Source: Gluconobacter roseus NBRC 3990 | GTDB lineage: Bacteria > Pseudomonadota > Alphaproteobacteria > Acetobacterales > Acetobacteraceae | Direction of reading: 5' to 3' | Assembly (NCBI RefSeq): GCF_006538885.1 | Contig: NZ_BJLY01000004.1 | Span: 124,001 to 188,000, forward strand | DNA: 64,000 nucleotides | Shown here: piece by piece, positions 41,619 through 49,644 of the stretch | Layout of the letters: every line of letters starts with the position of its first letter | Numbering within the stretch: the stretch's first letter is position 1 | The notes under the pieces: generated by a model | Seen by the model: the letters and a program-made list of their open reading frames with translations, nothing else | What the model was told of the DNA's origin: nothing | Databases searched by the model: none | Made by a program: the position numbers and the translations under genes

Positions 41619-42642
41619 CCCGACGCCTGCTCTGACCGATCGCTTCAGCCGTCCGCTGCATGATCTGCGGATTTCTGTCATGGACCGCTGCAATTTCCGC
41701 TGTCCCTACTGCATGCCGGAAGCGACCTATCACGAGCATTTCCGCTTTCTGGAGCCGAAAGAGCGTCTGAGCTTTGACGAGATCGAGCGTGTGGCGCGCG
41801 TGGCGGTCTCGCTTGGTGTCCGCAAGCTGCGCCTGACGGGTGGGGAGCCGCTGCTGCGCCCGAAACTCCCGGAACTCGTGGCGCGTCTGGCGTCCATTGA
41901 AGGCGTGGAAGATATTGCGCTGACCACCAATGGCGTCCTGCTGGAGCGGCATGTCCGGGATCTGAAAGAGGCCGGGCTGAACCGCGTGACGGTCAGCCTC
42001 GACAGTCTGGATCCAGCCGTCTTTGCGCGGATGAGTGGCGGCCGGGCGCAGCTTGAACCGGTTCTGGAGGCGATCGACAGTGCCGCGCAGGCCGGATTTT
42101 CAGGCGGCGTCAAACTGAATACCGTCGTCCAGCGCGGGCTGAACGATGCGGGTGTCGAGGCTCTGGCCGAACGCTTCCGTCATAGCGGTGTCGTGCTGCG
42201 CTTCATCGAATATATGGATGTTGGGACGCGCAATCACTGGGAGCGCGCCGAAGTGGTGCCGTCGCGTGAACTGCGCGAGCGCATTGACGTCCGCTGGCCG
42301 CTTGAGCCCGTGGATGCGCATTATCGTGGGGAAGTGGCACAGCGGTACCGCTATTGCGACGGGGCGGGGGAAGTGGGCTTCATTTCTTCCGTCACGGCGC
42401 CATTCTGCGGAGACTGTTCGCGGGCGCGTCTGTCGTCGGAAGGGCAGCTTTACACCTGTCTCTTCGCCTCGAAAGGGACGGATTTACGCACGCTTCTGCG
42501 CAGCGATGCGGATGACGCAGCGCTGCGTGACCTTCTGGCCGGGGTGTGGCGCCGCCGGACGGACAGGTATAGTGAGGAACGGGCCGCCTCTTCGGATGCG
42601 CCTGCACGACGCCGCATCGAGATGAACTATATCGGCGGCTAG
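41608..42642 (+). CDS. moaA: GTP 3',8-cyclase MoaA
   Basis: Radical-SAM enzyme for the first step of Moco synthesis (344 aa). The N-terminal 4Fe-4S site is in VMDRCNFRCPYCMPE (CxxxCxxC). The C-terminal cluster is CGDCSRARLSSEGQLYTC. The SAM-binding LTGGEPLLR and the C-terminal Gly-Gly (MNYIGG), needed for activation, are present. The start ATG at 41608 lies inside the end of moeA, an 11-nt overlap. Confidence 0.96.
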   Translation: MAGNPTPALTDRFSRPLHDLRISVMDRCNFRCPYCMPEATYHEHFRFLEPKERLSFDEIERVARVAVSLGVRKLRLTGGEPLLRPKLPELVARLASIEGVEDIALTTNGVLLERHVRDLKEAGLNRVTVSLDSLDPAVFARMSGGRAQLEPVLEAIDSAAQAGFSGGVKLNTVVQRGLNDAGVEALAERFRHSGVVLRFIEYMDVGTRNHWERAEVVPSRELRERIDVRWPLEPVDAHYRGEVAQRYRYCDGAGEVGFISSVTAPFCGDCSRARLSSEGQLYTCLFASKGTDLRTLLRSDADDAALRDLLAGVWRRRTDRYSEERAASSDAPARRRIEMNYIGG

Positions 42643-42687
42643 AATCGGTGGCCAGAATTCGGTAACCAGACCGGGAGATCGAAGACG

Positions 42688-43170
42688 ATGAAGACGCTCA
42701 CCCATGTCAACGAGCGCGGCGAGGATCCGCGCATGGTCGATATCAGCGGCAAGGATGTGACGGAACGCAGTGCTCATGCCCAGGCGCGTCTGGTTTTCCC
42801 GTCCGAGATGGCGCGGACCCTGTCGGATGCCGGGTTCATGACAGCCAAGGGTGCGGTGCTGACCGTGGCGCAGATTGCAGGCGTGATGGGCGTAAAATCG
42901 ACGTCGCAGCTGATCCCGTTGTGTCATCCGCTCTCGCTCAGTGGGTGTCGGGTGGACATCACGATCGAAGGTGATGAGGCGGTAATCGACTGCCGTGTCT
43001 CGTGCAAAGGGCGCACGGGCGTGGAAATGGAAGCGCTGACCGGGGCCTCCGTGGCCGCGCTCACGATTTACGACATGTGCAAGGCCATGTCCCATGACAT
43101 GGTCATCCGCGAGGTCCGGCTGATGGGCAAGGCCGGCGGCAAGCGCGACTTCCAGCGGATTGAATCATGA
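42688..43170 (+). CDS. moaC: Cyclic pyranopterin monophosphate synthase MoaC
   Basis: Converts the MoaA product to cPMP together with MoaA. The protein is 160 aa, the usual length. Motifs: MVDISGKDVTERSAHAQ, AGVMGVKSTSQLIPLCHPL, GVEMEALTGASVAALTIYDM, KAMSHDMVI, and VRLMGKAGGKRDF. The stop overlaps the mobA-moaD start as ATGA. The 45-nt gap from moaA includes a GGAG ribosome-binding site. Confidence 0.97.
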   Translation: MKTLTHVNERGEDPRMVDISGKDVTERSAHAQARLVFPSEMARTLSDAGFMTAKGAVLTVAQIAGVMGVKSTSQLIPLCHPLSLSGCRVDITIEGDEAVIDCRVSCKGRTGVEMEALTGASVAALTIYDMCKAMSHDMVIREVRLMGKAGGKRDFQRIES

Positions 43171-44006
43171 CACCACTTTACGGCCTGATCCTTGCGGGCG
43201 GTGCCAGCAAACGCATGGGAACGGACAAGGCCGCGCTCGACTATCACGGCAAACCGCAGCTTCAGGCGGCGTTCGAGGTTCTGACGCCTGTTGTGGAGCG
43301 GTGTTTTGTTTCGGTGAAGCCGGATCAGGCATCTGATCCACTGCGGTCCAGCTTTCCGCAGATCGTCGATACGGTGGACGTTGATGGACCGGCGGCGGGT
43401 CTGCTGTCGGCGCATCGGGCTTATCCGGATGTGGCCTGGCTGGTTCTGGCCTGCGACCTGCCGATGCTGGATCGCGGCACGCTCGACACCCTGATCGCTG
43501 CAAGGGATGGAGAGCATGTCGCCGTGTCCTATCGCAGCGAGCATGACGGCCTGCCCGAACCGCTCTGCGCCATCTGGGAGCCGGAAGCGCTGGATCGACT
43601 GGAAAAACAGGTTGCGGGTGGACGCATCTGCCCGCGCAAGCTGCTGATCAACAGCCCGACGAAGCTGCTGGAGCCGCATAGCCGTGGTGCGCTCGATAAC
43701 ATCAACACGCCGGAGGAGCGCGAAGATGCGGCCCGGCGCCTGAAGGATCTGCCGGGAGGGCCGATGATTCGCCTGACACTGGAATATTTTGCACAGCTGC
43801 GGGAGCTGGCTGGAACGCGGGAGCAGTCGCTCGAGACCTCATTCGCGACCGTGGGGCCGCTTTACGAGGAATTGCGTGAGAAATACGCTTTTCCGTTCGA
43901 AGCTTCGAAGCTTCGCGTGGCGATCAACGGCGATTTCGCGCCTTGGACACAGACTTTGAAGGACGGGGACCATATCGTGTTCATTCCGCCGGTGACGGGC
44001 GGATGA
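43167..44006 (+). CDS. MobA–MoaD fusion (guanylyltransferase + sulfur carrier)
   Basis: A 279-aa two-domain protein. Residues 1-~195 are MobA, which attaches GMP to Moco: LILAGGASKRMGTDKAAL, PAAGLLSA, ACDLPML, DNINTPEE. Residues ~200-279 are MoaD, the sulfur carrier of molybdopterin synthase: RLTLEYFAQLRELAG, DGDHIVFIPPVTGG, ending in the essential Gly-Gly. The two are in one frame without an internal stop; the only candidate internal start is the Met in GGPMIRL. MoaD must leave its C terminus free for MoaE and the adenylyltransferase, which the order MobA-MoaD allows. The stop overlaps moaE as ATGA. Confidence 0.9.
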   Translation: MTPLYGLILAGGASKRMGTDKAALDYHGKPQLQAAFEVLTPVVERCFVSVKPDQASDPLRSSFPQIVDTVDVDGPAAGLLSAHRAYPDVAWLVLACDLPMLDRGTLDTLIAARDGEHVAVSYRSEHDGLPEPLCAIWEPEALDRLEKQVAGGRICPRKLLINSPTKLLEPHSRGALDNINTPEEREDAARRLKDLPGGPMIRLTLEYFAQLRELAGTREQSLETSFATVGPLYEELREKYAFPFEASKLRVAINGDFAPWTQTLKDGDHIVFIPPVTGG

Positions 44007-44509
44007 GCCGCTTTCGTATGGCGTCCGCGCCCGTGGATCTGAACGCGCTGCGTGAGGATCTGCATCTGGCCGAGGCTGGCGGGTTCTGCACGTTTGAAGG
44101 CTGGGTCCGCAACAGGAACGAGGGCCGTCCGGTGGATGGTCTGGAATATGAGTCCTATGAGGCGCTGGCCCAGCTCGAAGGCGAGCGGATCGTGGCCGAA
44201 GCTCTGGAGCGTTTCGAGATCAGCCAGGCCGTAGCGATGCACCGCACGGGAAGCCTAAAGGTCGGGGATGTTGCCGTCTGGATCGGGGTTTCGGCACCAC
44301 ACCGGGATGCGGCGTTCCGGGCCTGTCGCTACATCATCGACGAGATCAAGCATCGCGTGCCCGTCTGGAAGAAAGAGCACTATCTGGACGGAGATGCCGA
44401 ATGGGTGGCTTGCCATCACTGCCAGACTGCGCCGCGTGCCTCGGAGGCCGGAGCGCATGACCATGACCACGGCCACGATCATGGAAGCTGCGGCCATCAT
44501 CATCACTGA
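44003..44509 (+). CDS. moaE: Molybdopterin synthase catalytic subunit MoaE, with His-rich tail
   Basis: Transfers sulfur from MoaD thiocarboxylate to cPMP. The ATG at 44003 overlaps the previous stop (ATGA); the frame is open upstream inside the MoaD region. The 168-aa protein has the core motifs GGFCTFEGWVRNRNEG, LEYESYEALA, HRTGSLKVGD and FRACRYIIDEIKHRVPVWKKE, with the catalytic Lys pair. The last ~20 residues are a His/Asp-rich tail with Cys (HDHDHGHDHGSCGHHHH), uncommon for MoaE and likely to bind transition metals. Confidence 0.95.
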   Translation: MSRFRMASAPVDLNALREDLHLAEAGGFCTFEGWVRNRNEGRPVDGLEYESYEALAQLEGERIVAEALERFEISQAVAMHRTGSLKVGDVAVWIGVSAPHRDAAFRACRYIIDEIKHRVPVWKKEHYLDGDAEWVACHHCQTAPRASEAGAHDHDHGHDHGSCGHHHH

Positions 44510-44564
44510 CTGAGCGTTTCCGCAGGGCAGTATCTTTATGCTCTGCGAAGCGTTTTTAAGTTGT

Positions 44565-44585
44565 AATTGAAAATCATTCTCAATT
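44565..44585. promoter_or_regulatory. Fur-box-like palindrome
   Basis: A 21-bp near-perfect dyad, left arm AATTGAAAAT, central C, right arm ATTCTCAATT, with one mismatch. It resembles the classic iron box (GATAATGATAATCATTATC type). It sits 36 bp before the next gene, where a repressor would block transcription. Confidence 0.65.
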
Positions 44586-44621
44586 AGGGTGACTCTGGTT
44601 CTGCTGATTCGGAGTTTCCCC

Positions 44622-45197
44622 ATGACACGGCTGTCGCTTTCCCTGTCCGATCTCTGCTGCTGTGAACGGCTCGCGCTGTGGAGCATCCGCTGCCTCATCA
44701 GCCATTACCGCTTGCCAAGCTGCCCCGAGACCAAGACGACCGACGGCCTGTTTCCCGCCTGTTTCCGCCCGGCTCTTGATGCGGCGGAAGGCGCCTTTGC
44801 GGATGCGACCTATCATCTGAAGGCGGCAGATCTGCCGCTACTTGCCGTAAATGCGCCGGGCATGCAGTCCCTGACGGCGCTGGAAGAACGGTTTCTGCGC
44901 GGGATCATAGCCGCCCAGAATGAGGGGCAGCGGGAAGTCTTTGTGCTTCTGGCGGAGGTGTTTCCGGACCGCTTCGTGCAGGGCTGCCTTGCAATGGCCC
45001 TGACGTTACTGGCCGACTGTCTGGCCGGAGCGGGACACTGGCTGCCGAAAAAGCTGCTTCAGGATGAGACCACGATTTCCGGTGGCGGTGCATTGTCCTC
45101 AATCAACCGCTGGCGATCGGTCAGTCCATCGCGGATGCGGGTTCTGTGGCCGCAGGATAGCGGTCCGCTGCATGACGCAAACCGGATGGTGCACTGA
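44622..45197 (+). CDS. Hypothetical protein under a likely Fur box
   Basis: A 191-aa protein that I do not recognise. The ATG at 44622 has GGAG seven bases upstream; the longer open frame begins before that within the leader. The N terminus is Cys-rich (LSDLCCCERLALWSIRCLI). The rest is helical (LTALEERFLRGIIAAQNEG; GCLAMALTLLADCLAGAGHW) and could be soluble. The upstream palindrome suggests induction under iron starvation. The next gene overlaps its stop by one base (TGATG), so the two form an operon. Confidence 0.65.
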   Translation: MTRLSLSLSDLCCCERLALWSIRCLISHYRLPSCPETKTTDGLFPACFRPALDAAEGAFADATYHLKAADLPLLAVNAPGMQSLTALEERFLRGIIAAQNEGQREVFVLLAEVFPDRFVQGCLAMALTLLADCLAGAGHWLPKKLLQDETTISGGGALSSINRWRSVSPSRMRVLWPQDSGPLHDANRMVH

Positions 45198-45412
45198 TGA
45201 TGTCGCTGGGCACACGCCCCAACCGGGTTCGCGCAGCTGCGCGCCCCAGAGGGCTTGAGGAGCTGGAACACATGACGGTCTGTCTGTTGCTGCTGGCTGT
45301 TGGAGTGGTCGGATTCTGCTGGCTGGCCTGCCTGAATCTCGAAATCTCCGCCGACGATCTTCTGTCAGCCCTAGGCTATCAGTCCGGACTGGAAGCGCCG
45401 TTTCAGGGATAA
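45197..45412 (+). CDS. Small single-TM protein in the iron-regulated pair
   Basis: A 71-aa protein. One hydrophobic helix (MTVCLLLLAVGVVGFCWLAC) is preceded by a basic N-terminal segment and followed by a short tail. The start overlaps the previous stop as TGATG. An in-frame Met just before the helix (LEHMTVCL) could be an alternative start. Its small size and membrane helix suggest an accessory role for the neighbouring protein. Function unknown. Confidence 0.55.
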   Translation: MMSLGTRPNRVRAAARPRGLEELEHMTVCLLLLAVGVVGFCWLACLNLEISADDLLSALGYQSGLEAPFQG

Positions 45413-45443
45413 CGTCTCCCGGAAAGGCGCTTTTAGTAAAAGG

Positions 45444-45650
45444 TCAGTCCACGCCGACCATGACGCTGGAGGCCTTGATCACGGCATAGGCTTCCTTGCC
45501 GACCTCAAGCCCCAAATCAGCCACGGCTTCATTGGTAATGGCGCTGGTAATGACCGTGCCGTTGACGTCGATCGTAATATGAGACGTCGTTGCACCCTTG
45601 AGGATGTTCGTGATCCGGCCCTTGAGCTGGTTGCGTGCACTAAGCTTCAT
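45444..45650 (-). CDS. Molbindin (Mop) molybdate-binding protein
   Basis: A 68-aa single Mop/TOBE-domain protein: MKLSARNQLKGRI, GATTSHITIDVNG, ITNEAVADLGL, and AYAVIKASSVMVG. Such proteins form hexamers that store or buffer molybdate in the cytoplasm, and the same domain occurs in ModE and ModC. Its place just beyond the Moco genes fits a role in molybdenum homeostasis. No modABC transporter is in the window. Confidence 0.93.
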   Translation of the reverse strand: MKLSARNQLKGRITNILKGATTSHITIDVNGTVITSAITNEAVADLGLEVGKEAYAVIKASSVMVGVD

Positions 45651-45795
45651 GAAAAAAACCTTCCAACGGGAATGGCAGACAGGAATGGCAGACAGGAATG
45701 TCTGTCCGCTTCATATCGGAAGGCCGTCCGCCCGCGTCCAGTGATGCAGGCGCGGAAAGTGCCCCCGGCCCCTGAGAGGTCCGGAGCGGCAATTT

Positions 45796-46935
45796 TCAGA
45801 TGTAGTGCTCGGTCAGGGGCGGGAAGCCATTGAAGCCGACGGAGCAGTAGGTCGAGACATAGGCGCCTGTGGCCAGAATCTCGATACGGTCACCACATTC
45901 AAGAGAATCCGGCAGTGGAATGCGGTTCTTCTCATACATGATGTCCACGCCGTCACAGCTTGGCCCAGCCACAACGCAGGGGGAGCGTACAGCATCCTCT
46001 GAGTCACGGGATGTGCGGAAGGTGTAGCGGATGGCTTCGCCTTCGGTCTCGGCCAGACCACCGAAGCGCCCGATATCGAGATAGACCCAGCGCGGATCAC
46101 CTGCGGCACCACCGCGACGGCTGACGAGAATAACCTCGCTTGATACCACACCGGACTGTCCGACCATGTAGCGGCCGGGCTCCAGCAGGATTTCGGGCGC
46201 GCCGTCCGGGAAATGCGTTTTCAGCGACGCATGGATCGTGTCGGCGAAGTCCTGAACAGAGGGCACGTTTTCGCGGTAATGCGTCGGGAAGCCGCCACCC
46301 AGATTGAGCATCTGGAGGTCCACGCCCTGCGCACGCAGATCATGATACAGCCCCGCTGCCTTGGCGATCGCATGATCGTAGGCGGCAACACCCGTCTGCT
46401 GGCTGCCGACATGGAAGGACAGGCCATAAGGCTTCAGTCCAAGGTCGCGGGCGTGCAGCATCAGGTTGCGGGCATGGTTCAGCGTAGTGCCGAACTTACG
46501 CGACAGGGGCCAGTCCGCGCCTTCGTTCTCGACCGCGAGACGGCAGAAAACGCGTGCGCCGGGAGCGTTTTTGCCGAGCTTTTCCAGCTCTTCAATGCTG
46601 TCGAACACGAAGAGGTCGATGCCCAGATCATGCGCCTCGCGGATCCATTCGGCCTTCTTCAGCGTGTTGCCGTAGGAGATCCGGTCCGGCGTTGCGCCCG
46701 CATCAAGGCACATCCGGATTTCCGCAAGGGATGCGGCATCAAACGAAGAGTCCAGACCGACAAGCCGGTCGAGAATGGCCGGGGCCGGATTGGCCTTGAT
46801 GGCGTAATAGATTTTCGCTTCCGGGAGCGCATCGTGCAGGGCACGGTAATGCGTCTCCACGACGTCGAGATCGACGACGAGGCAAGGGGTTGCCGGCTGC
46901 TGCTCGGCAAGGAAACGGGTGATTTTGGGAGTCAT
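45796..46935 (-). CDS. Ornithine/lysine decarboxylase (PLP fold type III)
   Basis: A 379-aa enzyme that probably makes putrescine (or cadaverine) for polyamine synthesis. The PLP lysine lies in YYAIKANP. Other motifs: SFDAASLAEI, YGNTLKKAEWI, LSFHVGSQQTG, LGGGFP, LLEPGRYMV and the active-site Cys in GPSCDGVD. The ATG at 46933-46935 is chosen over a TTG three codons upstream. It belongs to the short eukaryote-like ODC group common in alphaproteobacteria. A long, gene-free, structured upstream region suggests RNA-level control. Confidence 0.92.
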   Translation of the reverse strand: MTPKITRFLAEQQPATPCLVVDLDVVETHYRALHDALPEAKIYYAIKANPAPAILDRLVGLDSSFDAASLAEIRMCLDAGATPDRISYGNTLKKAEWIREAHDLGIDLFVFDSIEELEKLGKNAPGARVFCRLAVENEGADWPLSRKFGTTLNHARNLMLHARDLGLKPYGLSFHVGSQQTGVAAYDHAIAKAAGLYHDLRAQGVDLQMLNLGGGFPTHYRENVPSVQDFADTIHASLKTHFPDGAPEILLEPGRYMVGQSGVVSSEVILVSRRGGAAGDPRWVYLDIGRFGGLAETEGEAIRYTFRTSRDSEDAVRSPCVVAGPSCDGVDIMYEKNRIPLPDSLECGDRIEILATGAYVSTYCSVGFNGFPPLTEHYI

Positions 46936-47346
46936 GACACTCAATTCCCAGAACCGGACTCGTCAGGGAACGATATCGCCCTGCGAGTGTGTTGCGAAAC
47001 GGTCGAACGGACCGGCGAATAGCGGGAATCCGTAACGGGTGGATTCCTGAAGGCCAGAACGCTTGACGTCGTTGCGTAACCTCGAGTGGGCCAGTGGCAC
47101 GTGCGTTGCTGCGTGAGGGGGGCATATGGGACCAAACCCCGCATCATGCAACCGATAATTTTGCATTGTGACGCTTTTGCCAATATTGAGGGGCTGAATC
47201 AGGGCGAATTCGGAACGCGGAAGGCCTCTTTCGCGTAGGTACTGGCTCGTATCGTTCTGATCCGGAATGGTCTTCACCAGCCATCGGGATCAGGGGAAAC
47301 GAGATCGACCGCTGCCCCCAACAGGAAACTGCCGAGGACACCCTGC
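46936..47346 (-). ncRNA. Long structured leader upstream of ornithine decarboxylase (candidate speF-type element)
   Basis: About 410 bp without a gene. Hairpins include a perfect 7-bp stem (GGAATCC at 47025-47031 with GGATTCC at 47041-47047) and CGGTC-GAACG-GACCG near 47000-47014. Alphaproteobacterial ornithine decarboxylase genes are known to be preceded by the ~400-nt conserved speF RNA motif; position and size agree, but I cannot verify its consensus. The region also contains the divergent promoter of the BrkB gene. Confidence 0.35.
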
Positions 47347-48393
47347 GTGAGTTTAACATCCGAGTCTGCGACCATTTCCGGTTCCCATGCCGTGCCGGAT
47401 CAAGCCGGATCTTCGGAGCCTGAGAAGCCCGGCGCTGCGACGCAACCGAATGATCCGGCGGCTACAGCGTCTCCGGACCGGCTGCATCATGCGGCCTGGC
47501 GGGTTGTCGCCAAGCATCTCTTTGCCGAGGTGGGCTCCAGCCAGACATCCCTGTCTGCAGCAGGATGCGCGTTTTACGCCACGCTCTCGCTCTTTCCCGC
47601 CATTTCCAGCCTGATCTCCCTGTACGGTCTGGCCTTTGACCTTCAGACGGTCGAGCCGCAGCTCGAAGTGCTCCGTCATCTTTTGCCGCCCTCGGCCTAT
47701 GAACTGATCGGGGACCGGATTCATGAGTTGATTTCTCAGCCGCATTCATCGCTGACGATCGGGCTGATTTTCTCACTGTCGGTGGCTCTGTGGTCGGCCT
47801 CCGCGAGTACGAAGTCCGTCCTGTCGGCGCTCAATATGGCCTATAATGCGCAGGAAACCCGCAGTTTTCTGAAATTTCAGGCGATTGCGCTCTCAACCAC
47901 GTTGATGGCTGTTGTGGGGGCAGCGCTCACACTTGCCCTGATGGTGGCAGCGCCAGCTCTCGTGGATTATCTGCCGCGTCATGTCAGCTTCCTGAGCGAT
48001 CCGCCATTCCCGATCGATCTGCTGCTTTCCTATGGCGCGCCCATGGTCGTGCACACGCTCGCGCCGATCCTGATGCTGCTTTTTGTCTTTATTGCCGTAA
48101 CGCTGCTCTACCGTTTTGCGCCCTGCCGTGTGCATACGCAGTGGCGCTGGATTTTCCCGGGGTCAGCACTGGCGACGCTCCTGTGGGTCGCAACCTCGCT
48201 CGGCTTTTCGTGGTATGTCGCGCATTTTGCGAGTTACGGCGCAACCTACGGACCTCTCGGTGCGGTCGCAGCCATCATGATGTGGTTTTTCGTGAGCGCG
48301 TATGTCGTACTGTTCGGGGCGGAACTGAACGCCACCCTTGAGGCCCGAGCCGGTCAGAGTCAGGCTGTGCCCCCGCAGGCTGGAGCGGCCTGA
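47347..48393 (+). CDS. YihY/BrkB-family inner-membrane protein
   Basis: A 348-aa membrane protein of the YihY/UPF0761 family. A ~45-residue Pro/Ala-rich cytoplasmic segment precedes six hydrophobic helices. Conserved family motifs: SLSAAGCAFYATLSLFPAI, WSASASTKSVLSALNMAY, LLYRFAPCRVHTQWRWIFPG, and YGATYGPLGAVAAIMMWFF. The start is a GTG with GAGG upstream. Long annotated as ribonuclease BN or serum-resistance BrkB, its real function is unsettled. Confidence 0.9.
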   Translation: MSLTSESATISGSHAVPDQAGSSEPEKPGAATQPNDPAATASPDRLHHAAWRVVAKHLFAEVGSSQTSLSAAGCAFYATLSLFPAISSLISLYGLAFDLQTVEPQLEVLRHLLPPSAYELIGDRIHELISQPHSSLTIGLIFSLSVALWSASASTKSVLSALNMAYNAQETRSFLKFQAIALSTTLMAVVGAALTLALMVAAPALVDYLPRHVSFLSDPPFPIDLLLSYGAPMVVHTLAPILMLLFVFIAVTLLYRFAPCRVHTQWRWIFPGSALATLLWVATSLGFSWYVAHFASYGATYGPLGAVAAIMMWFFVSAYVVLFGAELNATLEARAGQSQAVPPQAGAA

Positions 48394-48417
48394 AAGACTT
48401 CAGGCCTTACCCGGATA

Positions 48418-49041
48418 TCAGCGGTGATGATGCGGGGTCCGCTGGGAGCCCGTGCTGCCCGCGGCCTGAATGGCCTGTGCACTGGTGTCTGACGGATCGG
48501 CTTCCGCCACTTCAGGCTCGGTGGTGGACTGCATGGACGGCGCCATCTCGGTCATTTTCGCAATCGTGACATGAGCCGTGCCCGCGCCCAGCATTCCGAT
48601 CTTCGCAGCGGCAGCATGGGACAGATCGATGATGCGGCTGTTGAACGGGCCACGGTCATTCACTGTTACCACGACTGAACGGCCCGTATCCTGCGACGTT
48701 ACAAGAAGCTTGGTACCGATCGGCAGGGAAGGGTGCGCCGCCGTCAGGTCGTTCGTGTTGAAAACCGTCCCGCTTGCCGTGCGCCGTCCGTGGAAGTGCC
48801 GTCCATACCAGCTGGCGACGCCATGCTGGGACCAGGCATGGGCTGCCTGATGTGCGCGGTTTGCCAGTGCGGTCCGAACGGACTCTGCCCAGCTTGTCTT
48901 TGGCGTTCCATCGGTTGCGGAATCGTCACTCGCATGAGCGGTGTGATGACCGGCAAGCCCTGCGAGAGCAACGGCAAACGTCATGCTGCGCAGTGGAATG
49001 AAACGGAAGGGTTTGCGAAGGACAGACAGATCAAGGCGCAC
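48418..49041 (-). CDS. RlpA-like septal lytic transglycosylase family protein
   Basis: An exported double-psi beta-barrel protein that may cut peptidoglycan glycan strands at the septum. I choose the GTG at 49039-49041, which gives a basic n-region and the hydrophobic stretch MTFAVALAGLAGHHTAHA as signal peptide (207 aa); an ATG at 48984 is also possible. Core motifs: GVASWYGRHFHGRRTASG, HPSLPIGTKLLVT, VTVNDRGPFNSRIIDLSHAAA. The C-terminal SPOR domain of E. coli RlpA is absent; a His-rich end (RTPHHHR) is present. Confidence 0.88.
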   Translation of the reverse strand: MRLDLSVLRKPFRFIPLRSMTFAVALAGLAGHHTAHASDDSATDGTPKTSWAESVRTALANRAHQAAHAWSQHGVASWYGRHFHGRRTASGTVFNTNDLTAAHPSLPIGTKLLVTSQDTGRSVVVTVNDRGPFNSRIIDLSHAAAAKIGMLGAGTAHVTIAKMTEMAPSMQSTTEPEVAEADPSDTSAQAIQAAGSTGSQRTPHHHR

Positions 49042-49161
49042 TATATCAGGTTCTTCTCCAGTGAACGGGACGGGCTCAGTTCCTGCCGGATAACACAAAA
49101 ATGCGGCCCTGTCCCCTTTTGGACGCCCTGAAGACGGCAGCAATAGGGCAATGACGCTTTC

Positions 49162-49644
49162 ATGACAGCTCCGAAAGTGCTATCGCGCGGCCAGATGAAA
49201 CGCCCTCTGATCACCGTTCTCAACGGTCCGAATCTCAATATGCTGGGTCTTCGCCAGCCCGGAATCTATGGTCACGCCACGCTCGACGACGTTGAGCAGG
49301 TGTGTATTCAGGCTGCCGAACGGCTTGATGTCGCCATTGATTTCCGCCAGACGAACGGAGAGGGTGAGCTTGTGTCCTGGGTGCAGGAATGTCGCGGCCG
49401 TGCAGACGGAATCGTGATCAATCCTGCCGCTTACGGACATACCTCGATTGCCCTGCTCGATGCGCTTCTGGCGGTCGAGCTGCCCGTGGTCGAGGTTCAT
49501 ATTTCCAATATCCATCGCAGGGAGCCGTTCCGTCATCACACTTACGTCTCGCAGGCCGCCATCGGCGTGATCTGTGGCCTCGGCGTCAGGGGATATGCGC
49601 ACGCGCTTCAGGCAATAACCGACATGATCGAAGACGAAGGATGA
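49162..49644 (+). CDS. aroQ: 3-dehydroquinate dehydratase, type II
   Basis: Shikimate-pathway enzyme (160 aa) forming a dodecamer. Motifs: VLNGPNLNMLGLRQPGIYG with the catalytic Tyr, FRQTNGEGELVSWVQE, INPAAYGHTSIALLDAL, EVHISNIHRREPFRHHTY. Two starts are possible, ATG at 49162 and ATG at 49195; the second gives the more usual N terminus (MKRPLITVLNGPN). The stop overlaps accB as ATGA. The aroQ-accB-accC order is widespread in proteobacteria. Confidence 0.96.
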   Translation: MTAPKVLSRGQMKRPLITVLNGPNLNMLGLRQPGIYGHATLDDVEQVCIQAAERLDVAIDFRQTNGEGELVSWVQECRGRADGIVINPAAYGHTSIALLDALLAVELPVVEVHISNIHRREPFRHHTYVSQAAIGVICGLGVRGYAHALQAITDMIEDEG

